From positions 1 through 5,564 of the forward strand of contig USSP01000132.1 in assembly GCA_900557385.1 (NCBI GenBank): a DNA stretch of 5,564 nt, written 5' to 3'. The position numbers and the translations under genes were made by a program. The DNA is from an uncultured Lachnospiraceae bacterium (lineage in GTDB: Bacteria; Bacillota; Clostridia; Lachnospirales; Lachnospiraceae). Below the pieces are notes generated by a model. The model made no database searches and was not told the DNA's origin. It saw only the letters and a list, made by a program, of their open reading frames with translations. This document shows, piece by piece, positions 1 through 5,564 of the stretch (position 1 is the first letter of the stretch; each line of letters opens with the position of its first letter).

Positions 1-998
1 GCCCCGAAACCATACACGAAAACGGGAGGAAGCTCCAGTTCCTGGGCTCTGCCGTCCCCCCGGTGACCGGTAATTTCCATGCCGTAAAACTTGCACTTGG
101 AAGGTTCTCTGATTGTTCCCGGTTGGCAGTTATTGATTCGAGTCGCCAGGTTTACGGCACTCATCTGCTCATTGGCATATTCCCAGCGATACCAGTTTTC
201 TGACCTTTCTGCTTCATCCAATGCACTAGTGGAATAATAATAGATTTCTGCGGGATTTCCTTTTCCATCAGCCAGTACTTCTCCTGCCGTGGCTGCAATC
301 GCCGCAGTACACCGTTCATCCGATGCCACATTGTTATAGACCTGGAAATTGGTACTGTCATCTAAAACCGCCCCTTGCAGCTGTTGATAAAGCGCATAGG
401 TTCTGGCACAGACTGCCTGTGCCTTCAACGCTTCCTCCGGATAGCCCGCCGGCATTTCACTGGGTAACACTCCCTGCAGATAATCCTCCAGTTCAACCTC
501 ATTGGTCAATAGCAGTCCTTCCGGCCTGTCTGTAATATGAAGGGTTCCGTGATACCTTGGATTTCCACAGCTTCTGTTCAGGGAATACACCGTCAATGCC
601 TCCGTGTGAAACGCTTCCGGGGACAACACAACATTTGTGCCATCCCCGGCCTGATAATATTCCTTTCGTTCCTCGGTTCCCACGATCAACCGGTCATGGA
701 AAAGTCCCCGGTAGCCATCTGATTGAATATGAATCTGAATTTTCCCGGAGAATTTGAACGGTTTCGTTTCAGTGATATTATCCACTGTATTTTCTGTTTC
801 TGCAGATTTCTTTTCTACAGCATCTGTTTCTGTGAAATCTGCCTCTAAAGTTTCCTTCAAAGGTATGTTCTCTGCACTGACCTGACGATTTGATGCCTGA
901 TTATGATTTGCCAGTAAGAACAGGCTTCCCAAAACAACCACTGCAATTTTCATGTATATGCTATTTCCGGAAGCATTTTTCTTACTGATTCTTTTCAA
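1..998 (-). CDS. SpoIID/LytB-domain exported protein, 3' end beyond window
   Basis: The minus frame is open for 332 codons from a TTG at 998-996 to the window edge, so the C-terminus is missing. AGGAG at 1010-1006 sits 7 nt before the TTG. The first ATG nearby (1002-1000) is out of frame and stops after six codons; an in-frame ATG at 953-951 (residue 16) is a weaker alternative start. Residues 16-31 form a hydrophobic helix (signal peptide or anchor), followed by an acidic Thr/Glu-rich linker at about 42-80. The SpoIID core follows: EVELEDYLQGVLPSEMP (167-183) and EEALKAQAVCARTYA (188-202), then DSTNFQVY (214-221), and RGDGRAQELEL (313-323) near the window end. In SpoIID the Glu of the PSEMP motif is the catalytic residue of a lytic transglycosylase acting on denuded glycan strands; here it is E181. 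The usual STS(C/G)G segment reads YYYSTSALDEAE (253-264), so the expected Gly/Cys residues are missing. LytB-type amidase enhancers share this domain, and pairing with a glycosidase-like gene argues against calling it sporulation SpoIID itself. Confidence 0.85.
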   Translation of the reverse strand, partial: MKRISKKNASGNSIYMKIAVVVLGSLFLLANHNQASNRQVSAENIPLKETLEADFTETDAVEKKSAETENTVDNITETKPFKFSGKIQIHIQSDGYRGLFHDRLIVGTEERKEYYQAGDGTNVVLSPEAFHTEALTVYSLNRSCGNPRYHGTLHITDRPEGLLLTNEVELEDYLQGVLPSEMPAGYPEEALKAQAVCARTYALYQQLQGAVLDDSTNFQVYNNVASDERCTAAIAATAGEVLADGKGNPAEIYYYSTSALDEAERSENWYRWEYANEQMSAVNLATRINNCQPGTIREPSKCKFYGMEITGHRGDGRAQELELPPVFVYGFG

Positions 999-1005
999 AC
1001 ATTTA

Positions 1006-1010
1006 CTCCT
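1006..1010 (-). promoter_or_regulatory. Ribosome binding site deciding the TTG start
   Basis: The minus strand reads AGGAG at 1010-1006. It is 7 nt from the TTG at 998-996, an ideal distance, but only 3 nt from the out-of-frame ATG at 1002-1000. This supports TTG as the true start of the SpoIID-domain gene. Confidence 0.7.
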
Positions 1011-1019
1011 GTTTTTCGG

Positions 1020-2468
1020 TCATCGCAGAACCTGTGACCAGTCGGTAATACCAATATATGCTCTTGCCCAGGCATCTAATTCCGCTTCTTTTGCAGTTCC
1101 GAAGCTATCGAATACCAGCTTTGCCTGTCCTGACAAACGGGTATCGATCATTGGCTCACTATACGCCAGTAAGTAAATGATTTCGTTAATGTAGGGATTG
1201 GATTTAGCTGCCACATAGGATGCCTGCATCGCTGCCGCCTGTACTTCGGCGCCCTGGGCATTGGTAATACCGATCTCACTTAAGATGACATGCCGCACTG
1301 CTCCGGTAGGGCTGATCATTTCCGGACGCTGCAGATAATTGGTGAGTACGGATAAGTTCTGGAACGTAATCATCCTGTCTTTTGCCACCTGGGCTGCCAT
1401 ATAGCTGCCGTCCTGGCATCCGGACAGATCCCAGAATTTCGCATAGGTAAGGGGTACCGGATAGGGATGTTGTGCTACGCACCAGTCGATATTTCCCTCT
1501 CTGGAAATCTGTGCGTTAAACTTGTCCAGGAAATCCTTTCCGTCAATATACTCGTAGTACTCTGCATGAGTTGCCGCCCGGCTTCTGTCCCAGTTCTGAT
1601 CCAGGCACACAAAAACCCGGGCGTTGGCATTCTGGCTCTTGATTGCATTATAGCAGACGCGAAAGGCCTGGGTATACTCCCGCATATAATGATCCCAGTC
1701 TGTCCACATCATATAGTTCCACTTACGGTTATTGACCTCATTTCCGATAATATAATTCTCCGCCGGTGAGGCTGCTGCGTATTTGGATAAATACGTGGTC
1801 AGGGTATTGATTGCTCCCGGCTCAGAGGCATTGAGCATATAGTAATTGGGCGCAATAACAGGATGGGTATCCATCGGCATGATCCCGGTTCTCGCGTAAG
1901 GATTGGTTATGGATTGATTACTTCCGTTGTTCAAAATCTGTAGCGTGGAAAAGGGGCCCGGATAACTCACATTCATATTGGTGGAAAGGAACAGGTTATT
2001 AAATTGTTTTCCCTGTACCGATACGAAATTTCTCCCTTTTCTGGCACGGGTATGGGTTGCCAGAAGTTCCGGGTTGGATATGTATTGGGGATAAGCAATC
2101 AACACATTCTGTCCATTCACTTTCACTGCCAGTCCCAGTTTCTTATAAAGGCGGCTGTTGTTATATTCCACCGTAAAAATGGGATTTAAGGTTGCAGGCA
2201 CCGCAATTGCAGCTACGGCATCCGGAGCAATCGTATATTCAAAGGGCTGCATATCGAACAGATAAAGCAGACCGTCATCACTGACAGGAATTTCCGGCAA
2301 GACCGCCGTATAGGAAATCGTATGCTTATCCAACAGAACGCTCTGTGCTGATGTTGCAAAAGTTTCGTTGAGAGGAAGCGCTGCATCAGCCTGGGTTCCC
2401 ATCAGGAAAATACCAATCAGCAGACAGACGCTAAACCATTTCAAGTGCTGTTTTAAGATTGTTTTCAT
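1020..2468 (-). CDS. Secreted DUF5722-family protein, glycoside-hydrolase-like
   Basis: The product is 482 residues. I chose the ATG at 2468-2466 because AAAGGAA lies 6 nt upstream; an ATG 21 nt earlier would add MCRKELF but would bury that site. Residues 1-29 are a clear signal peptide: Lys/His-rich start, hydrophobic WFSVCLLIGIFLMG, cleavage likely after ADA. An N-terminal beta-rich part (about 30-150) precedes a probable (beta/alpha)8 barrel. Barrel landmarks are YIIGNEVNN (239-247, with E244), VFVCLDQNW (285-293), WCVAQHPYP (329-337) and VILSEIGI (394-401, with E398). An Asn-Glu pair after strand 4 and a second Glu after strand 7 are the hallmark of GH-A clan retaining glycosidases, where they act as acid/base and nucleophile. 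The assignment to DUF5722 is from recalled family appearance, and the enzymatic role and glycan substrate are inference. The gene is followed after 21 nt by a SpoIID-domain gene, probably in the same transcript, which suggests a job outside the membrane on cell-wall or other polysaccharide. It could instead be a carbohydrate-binding protein without activity. Confidence 0.85.
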   Translation of the reverse strand: MKTILKQHLKWFSVCLLIGIFLMGTQADAALPLNETFATSAQSVLLDKHTISYTAVLPEIPVSDDGLLYLFDMQPFEYTIAPDAVAAIAVPATLNPIFTVEYNNSRLYKKLGLAVKVNGQNVLIAYPQYISNPELLATHTRARKGRNFVSVQGKQFNNLFLSTNMNVSYPGPFSTLQILNNGSNQSITNPYARTGIMPMDTHPVIAPNYYMLNASEPGAINTLTTYLSKYAAASPAENYIIGNEVNNRKWNYMMWTDWDHYMREYTQAFRVCYNAIKSQNANARVFVCLDQNWDRSRAATHAEYYEYIDGKDFLDKFNAQISREGNIDWCVAQHPYPVPLTYAKFWDLSGCQDGSYMAAQVAKDRMITFQNLSVLTNYLQRPEMISPTGAVRHVILSEIGITNAQGAEVQAAAMQASYVAAKSNPYINEIIYLLAYSEPMIDTRLSGQAKLVFDSFGTAKEAELDAWARAYIGITDWSQVLR

Positions 2469-2474
2469 AAATAG

Positions 2475-2481
2475 TTCCTTT
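2475..2481 (-). promoter_or_regulatory. Ribosome binding site of the DUF5722 gene
   Basis: The minus strand has AAAGGAA at 2481-2475, 6 nt before the ATG at 2468. It decides between this start and the ATG at 2489. It begins within 10 nt of the foot of the preceding terminator hairpin. Confidence 0.75.
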
Positions 2482-2483
2482 CT

Positions 2484-2517
2484 ACACAAAAGCAGCCCGT
2501 TTTCAGGGCTGCTTTTT
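2484..2517 (-). terminator. Terminator-like hairpin after the 6S RNA and before the DUF5722 gene
   Basis: An 11-bp perfect stem pairs 2488-2498 with 2506-2516 (core AGCAGCCC/GGGCTGCT) around a 7-nt loop. Read on the minus strand, the stem ends in UUUUGUGU, a short and interrupted U tract, so termination may be incomplete. Read on the plus strand it is followed by UUUUUCAUUU, so it could also stop antisense transcription. It lies between the 3' end of the 6S RNA and the Shine-Dalgarno site of the next gene. It may work as the 6S terminator, as an attenuator for the envelope genes, or as both. Confidence 0.75.
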
Positions 2518-2530
2518 CATTTGTATGTAT

Positions 2531-2723
2531 CCCCCAAAATGCCGGTTCCTATTTTTTGACTCCTAGCATTTTCTGCCAGGTGGGCGACCGCAACCGGTAT
2601 TTCTGTCTTCCACTGCATTAGGAGGTTTCCCTCCGGAGGCCTGACATCCATACGGCAATATAGGAATCCCGTTTAAAGTAACTGTAGGTTCAAAAACATA
2701 GGAATTATCGAACATTTCAGGTT
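2531..2723 (-). ncRNA. ssrS: 6S RNA
   Basis: An RNA of about 193 nt is bounded by a good promoter and a terminator-like hairpin. 6S RNA mimics an open promoter, binds the housekeeping sigma-factor form of RNA polymerase and is itself a template for short pRNAs. The fold read by eye is as follows. The closing stem pairs CCTGAAATG (2721-2713) with CATTTTGGG (2541-2533). After an internal loop, 2704-2690 pairs with 2559-2546 (14 bp with one bulged G). A large central bubble follows, whose 5' side contains ACCTACAGTTACTTTAAACG and whose 3' side carries the small hairpin CCTGGCA-GAAAA-TGCTAGG (2580-2562). An irregular upper stem ends in an apical region with the GAAA-capped hairpin GGAGG/CCTCC (2634-2621). 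Length, rod shape, bubble and 3'-side hairpin all match Firmicute 6S RNA. The primary sequence also resembles clostridial members as I recall them. Exact ends are inferred from the promoter and the closing stem. Confidence 0.82.
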
Positions 2724-2729
2724 AGTTTT

Positions 2730-2758
2730 ATTATATCCGATATAGAGTGAAAATACAA
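2730..2758 (-). promoter_or_regulatory. Promoter of the 6S RNA
   Basis: The minus strand carries TTGTAT (2758-2753) and a perfect TATAAT (2735-2730) with a 17-nt spacer, a housekeeping-sigma promoter. Start is predicted at the A at 2723 or 2722, exactly where the 6S closing stem begins. It lies only 10 bp beyond the rpsU terminator. Confidence 0.8.
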
Positions 2759-2768
2759 CCCTGGTTGC

Positions 2769-2804
2769 AAAAAAAGAACTGCACTTATTCTGTGCAGTTC
2801 TTTT
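2769..2804 (-). terminator. Intrinsic terminator of rpsU
   Basis: A perfect 13-bp stem pairs 2772-2784 with 2792-2804 (core GAACTGCAC/GTGCAGTTC) around a 7-nt loop. It ends on the minus strand in a run of seven U residues, four of them within the stem. It begins 11 nt after the rpsU stop codon and insulates rpsU from the 6S gene. Confidence 0.92.
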
Positions 2805-2814
2805 CACGTTTTGC

Positions 2815-2991
2815 TTAGTTATATTTTCTTTTTCTAGCAGCTTCAGATTTCTTTTTACGTCTTACACTGGGCTTCTCGTAATGCTCACGTTTACGAATCT
2901 CCTGCTGGATACCAGCTTTAGCGCAGCTTCTTTTAAAGCGACGTAAAGCGCTATCTAAAGTCTCGTTCTCTTTAACGATTACGTTTGACAT
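2815..2991 (-). CDS. rpsU: 30S ribosomal protein bS21
   Basis: The product is 58 residues from ATG at 2991-2989 to TAA at 2817-2815, the usual length for Firmicute bS21. It begins MSNVIVKENETLDSALRRFK and continues RSCAKAGIQQEIRKREHYEKP, then a very basic tail (SVRRKKKSEAARKRKYN). This is the standard family pattern, with helical segments that bind 16S rRNA. bS21 sits on the small-subunit platform next to the anti-Shine-Dalgarno end of 16S rRNA and helps initiation. The gene has its own promoter in the gap after alaS and its own terminator, so it is probably mostly monocistronic. Two Shine-Dalgarno-like stretches precede it: GGGAGG at 3008-3003 (11 nt away) and AGGTGA at 3000-2995 (3 nt away, but well placed when aligned with the anti-SD sequence). 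The family call is very secure. Confidence 0.98.
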   Translation of the reverse strand: MSNVIVKENETLDSALRRFKRSCAKAGIQQEIRKREHYEKPSVRRKKKSEAARKRKYN

Positions 2992-2994
2992 GCT

Positions 2995-3008
2995 TCACCT
3001 GACCTCCC
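2995..3008 (-). promoter_or_regulatory. Double Shine-Dalgarno region of rpsU
   Basis: GGGAGG (3008-3003) and AGGTGA (3000-2995) both complement the 3' end of 16S rRNA and are separated by TC. Alone, each has unusual spacing to the ATG (11 nt and 3 nt). Together they form an extended anti-SD target. Confidence 0.6.
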
Positions 3009-3009
3009 T

Positions 3010-3034
3010 TCAGTCCCTGCCTTTAATCGACTGA
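3010..3034 (-). promoter_or_regulatory. Small hairpin in the rpsU leader
   Basis: TCAGTC (3034-3029) can pair with GACTGA (3015-3010), a 6-bp stem with a 13-nt loop, directly upstream of the Shine-Dalgarno region. It lies in a leader of about 90 nt, long for such a small gene. Function is unknown and the pairing is modest, so this may be chance. Confidence 0.35.
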
Positions 3035-3087
3035 TCGGGTTTTTTCTATACAGTACAAAGACACAATATGCCTTTTGCACATCAAAT

Positions 3088-3115
3088 ATTATAGCATAAT
3101 CCACGCATCCGTCAA
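3088..3115 (-). promoter_or_regulatory. Promoter of rpsU, extended -10
   Basis: The minus strand has TTGACG (3115-3110), a 16-nt spacer and TATAAT (3093-3088) preceded by TGC, giving an extended -10 (TGCTATAAT). This is near consensus and expected to be strong. Transcription should start around 3083-3080, leaving a leader of about 90 nt. It lies 32 nt past the alaS stop codon. Confidence 0.88.
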
Positions 3116-3147
3116 TACCTTTTTTAATTTTATTTTGAAAGGGTATC

Positions 3148-5564
3148 CTACTTAATCTGAGCCTCCAGAACCTTGGCTGCTTCTGCAATGGCATTTGCAA
3201 TGCCGGCAGGGTTTTTGCCTCCTGCCTGTGCCATGTTGGGGCGTCCGCCGCCGCCACCGCCTACCAGGGCAGCAATTCCTTTGATCAGGTTACCTGCATG
3301 GGCACCCTTTGCCTGCGCACCGTCTGTAGCCATGGCAATGAGGTTTACCTTGCCATCCAGTTCAGAAGCAAGAACAACCACACCATCACCCAGTTTGTTC
3401 TTTAACTGGTCGCCCAGATCACGGAGTCCGTTCATATCTACACCGGGTACACTGGTTGCCAGAAGCTTTACGCCCTTAACATCCACTACCTGGTTCATAA
3501 CATCACCTAAAGCATCCTTGGCAGCCTTGCTCTTTAAGGATTCATTTTCACTTTGAAGAGCCTTCAATTCTGCCATTAAGTGTTCACACTTCTCTACTAA
3601 GGTAGCAGGAGTTGCTTTCACTACTTTGGCAGCGTCATTCAGACGCGCTTCCAGTTCTGCATAATATTTGGTTACACCTGCACCGGTCAGTGCTTCGATA
3701 CGGCGTACGCCTGCCGCTACACCGTTCTCGGAAATAATCTTAAAGCTTCCGACAGCTCCGGTATTTTTTACATGGGTACCGCCACAGAACTCTTTGGAGA
3801 AGTCGCCCATCTCAACGACACGAACCTTCTCACCGTATTTCTCACCAAACAGAGCCATCGCTCCGGTTTTCTTTGCTTCCTCAATGGTAAGTACTTCGGT
3901 TACTACCGGCAGATTCGCTGCGATTTCCTCATTGACAATGGCCTCAACCCTTGCAATTTCCTCCGCAGTCATTGCCTGGAAATGGATGAAATCGAAGCGG
4001 AGACGCTCTGCATCATTGTAAGAACCGGACTGTTCTACGTGGTTTCCCAAAACAATACGCAGGGCTTTCTGTAATAAGTGGGTTGCACTGTGGTTCTTAC
4101 AGGTTGCCATTCTGCGATTCTCATCTACCTTTAAGGTAACCACATCTCCAACGGTAAACATACCCTTGGTCACACGGCCGATATGTCCCACTTTATTTCC
4201 AACCAGTTTCACGGTATCCTCTACAACAAACTCACCCTGCTCAGTGGTAATCACACCGGTATCGCCAACCTGTCCACCCATGGTAGCATAGAAAGGTGTC
4301 TCGCCTACGATAATGGTTCCCACATCGCCATCGGTCAGTGCCTGTACCACATCATTTTCTGTGGTCAGTGCCAGAATCGGAGCATCATGGGTCAGGCTGT
4401 CATAGCCTACAAACTCGGTGGTAATCGCCGGGTCAATGGATTCGTATACGGTAACATCCGCACCCATGTAGTTGGTCACTTTACGAGCCTTACGAGCTTT
4501 CTCTTTCTGCTGCTTCATGCACTCCTGGAAGCCGGCCTCATCAATGGAGAAGCCTTTCTCGTCCAGAATCTCTTCCGTCAGATCCATAGGGAATCCATAG
4601 GTATCATACAGTTTGAATGCATCCTCACCGGAAAGGATCTTAACACCCTTTGCCTTCATATTCTCTTCCATCTCGTTGAGAATGGAAAGACCTTGATCAA
4701 TGGTATTGCCGAATTTATTTTCTTCCTGGGTCAGTACATTTAAGATAAATTCTTTCTTCTCTTCCAGTTCCGGATAACCGTCCTTGGATTCTCTGATAAC
4801 GGTCTTCGCCAGATCTGCCAGGAAGGTTCCCTGGATGCCTAACAGCTTACCGTGACGTGCTGCACGACGAATCAGACGGCGGAGTACATAGCCGCGTCCC
4901 TCATTGGAAGGCATAACACCATCGGAAATGAGGAAAGTTGAAGAACGAATGTGATCCGTAATCAGACGGATGGAAACATCATCCATGGCGTCTGTCTCGT
5001 AAGTCTTGCCGGACATCTCGCAGATATGGTCACGGATTGCTTTCATGGTATCAATATCAAAGACAGAATCCACATCCTGTACCACTACAGCCAGACGCTC
5101 CAGACCCATACCGGTATCGATGTTTTTATTGGCAAGTTCTTCATAACCACCCTTGCCATCGCCGTTAAACTGGGTAAATACGTTATTCCATACTTCCATG
5201 AAACGGTCGCAGTCACAGCCTACTTTACAGTCAGGTTTACCACAGCCGTATTTCTCTCCACGGTCATAGTAAATCTCGGAACAGGGGCCGCAGGGACCTG
5301 CGCCATGCTCCCAGAAGTTATCACACTCTCCTGTTTCGGGATCACGGTAAAAACGGGTAATCTTCTCAGCCGGTACCCCGATTTCCTTCGTCCAGATATC
5401 GAAAGCTTCCTCATCCTCACCATAGATGGAAGGGTAAAGACGATCCGGATCCATACCGATTATCTGAGTCAGGAATTCCCAGCTCCATGCGATTGCTTCA
5501 TGCTTGAAATAATCACCGAAAGAAAAGTTTCCAAGCATTTCAAAGAAAGTAAGATGTCTTGCTG
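3148..5564 (-). CDS. alaS: Alanyl-tRNA synthetase, 5' end beyond window
   Basis: AlaRS charges tRNA(Ala) with alanine in the cytoplasm and hydrolyses mischarged Ser/Gly-tRNA(Ala). The window holds 804 complete codons. The frame continues upstream of the first ATG (5538) as ARHLTFFE, giving the family motif RHLTFFEMLGNFSFGDYF, so the gene really starts beyond 5564 and perhaps 60-80 residues are missing. The class II catalytic domain includes EHGAGPCGPCSEIYYD (partial residues 85-100), DRFMEVWNNVFTQF (119-132), GMGLERLA (151-158) and GRGYVLRRLIRRAARHG (222-238). The editing domain shows GGQVGDTG (429-436) and the zinc and active-site residues H491, H495, C593 and H597 (HSATH, CGGTH). The C-Ala domain ends with the Gly-rich GGGGGGRPNMAQAGG. 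An insert with Cys at 107, 112, 116 and 118 just before the WNNVF segment could bind another metal; I believe it occurs in many clostridial AlaRS. No clear terminator follows, so some read-through into rpsU is likely. The gene appears intact. Confidence 0.98.
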   Translation of the reverse strand, partial: ARHLTFFEMLGNFSFGDYFKHEAIAWSWEFLTQIIGMDPDRLYPSIYGEDEEAFDIWTKEIGVPAEKITRFYRDPETGECDNFWEHGAGPCGPCSEIYYDRGEKYGCGKPDCKVGCDCDRFMEVWNNVFTQFNGDGKGGYEELANKNIDTGMGLERLAVVVQDVDSVFDIDTMKAIRDHICEMSGKTYETDAMDDVSIRLITDHIRSSTFLISDGVMPSNEGRGYVLRRLIRRAARHGKLLGIQGTFLADLAKTVIRESKDGYPELEEKKEFILNVLTQEENKFGNTIDQGLSILNEMEENMKAKGVKILSGEDAFKLYDTYGFPMDLTEEILDEKGFSIDEAGFQECMKQQKEKARKARKVTNYMGADVTVYESIDPAITTEFVGYDSLTHDAPILALTTENDVVQALTDGDVGTIIVGETPFYATMGGQVGDTGVITTEQGEFVVEDTVKLVGNKVGHIGRVTKGMFTVGDVVTLKVDENRRMATCKNHSATHLLQKALRIVLGNHVEQSGSYNDAERLRFDFIHFQAMTAEEIARVEAIVNEEIAANLPVVTEVLTIEEAKKTGAMALFGEKYGEKVRVVEMGDFSKEFCGGTHVKNTGAVGSFKIISENGVAAGVRRIEALTGAGVTKYYAELEARLNDAAKVVKATPATLVEKCEHLMAELKALQSENESLKSKAAKDALGDVMNQVVDVKGVKLLATSVPGVDMNGLRDLGDQLKNKLGDGVVVLASELDGKVNLIAMATDGAQAKGAHAGNLIKGIAALVGGGGGGRPNMAQAGGKNPAGIANAIAEAAKVLEAQIK

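Noticed and set aside
161..361. 66-codon minus-strand frame near the left edge
   Set aside because: It lies in another frame inside the SpoIID-domain gene, whose own frame is open across the whole stretch and carries family motifs.
1467..1769. 100-codon plus-strand frame inside the DUF5722 gene
   Set aside because: It is antisense to the best conserved part of the barrel and has no family resemblance.
2466..2489. Start of the DUF5722 gene at the ATG at 2489
   Set aside because: It sits in the foot of the terminator hairpin without an upstream ribosome binding site, while the ATG at 2468 has AAAGGAA at 6 nt and gives a cleaner signal peptide.
2469..2768. Riboswitch or T-box leader for the DUF5722 gene
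   Set aside because: The end-to-end pairing, the bubble and the size fit 6S RNA better, and I see no T-box sequence or known aptamer core.
3114..3147. Possible terminator after alaS
   Set aside because: GATACC and GGTATT can pair weakly, but the A/T-rich loop is large, no U tract follows and the element overlaps the rpsU -35 box.
2979..3257. 92-codon minus-strand frame spanning the alaS-rpsU gap
   Set aside because: It overlaps the end of alaS, the rpsU promoter, the leader and the rpsU start, and has no recognisable product.
3173..3556. 127-codon plus-strand frame rich in Ala and Pro opposite the alaS 3' end
   Set aside because: The Pro run is the complement of the C-Ala Gly-rich stretch, so it is a shadow frame.
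4183..4743. 186-codon plus-strand frame opposite alaS
   Set aside because: It is fully antisense to conserved AlaRS motifs and the product resembles no family I know; it is a shadow of the real gene.

Overview
The window looks like chromosomal DNA from an anaerobic Firmicute, most likely class Clostridia and perhaps Lachnospiraceae. The grounds are the alanyl-tRNA synthetase type with a Cys-rich insert, a 58-residue bS21, strong AGGAGG-type ribosome binding sites, a Firmicute-style 6S RNA and a SpoIID/LytB-domain protein. This assignment is inference. Everything recognisable is on the minus strand, so transcription runs from right (5564) to left (1).

Region by region in the direction of transcription: (1) 5564-3148 is alaS, lacking only its N-terminal part, which lies outside the window. 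(2) 3147-2992 holds a strong extended -10 promoter and a leader of about 90 nt for rpsU. (3) 2991-2815 is rpsU (bS21), closed by a 13-bp intrinsic terminator at 2804-2769. (4) 2758-2484 is a compact RNA gene: a TTGTAT-17-TATAAT promoter, an RNA of about 193 nt with the architecture of 6S RNA (long interrupted closing stem, central bubble with a small 3'-side hairpin, GNRA-capped apical hairpin), and a terminator-like hairpin. (5) 2468-1020 encodes a secreted 482-residue protein of the DUF5722 type, whose layout suggests a (beta/alpha)8 glycoside-hydrolase-like fold. (6) From 998 off the left edge runs a membrane-anchored or secreted SpoIID/LytB-domain protein that starts at TTG. Its frame is open across all 332 codons in the window.

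The first half is translation and transcription housekeeping: a tRNA synthetase, a small-subunit protein and a global RNA polymerase regulator. The second half is a probable two-gene envelope unit, an exported glycan-hydrolase-like protein plus a SpoIID-like putative peptidoglycan-cleaving protein, separated by 21 nt. No separate promoter is visible between the 6S RNA and the DUF5722 gene. The DUF5722 ribosome binding site begins just after the 6S terminator hairpin, so the envelope pair may be expressed by read-through from the 6S promoter. This is the most interesting regulatory feature here. I saw no mobile element, CRISPR array, tRNA or defence system.
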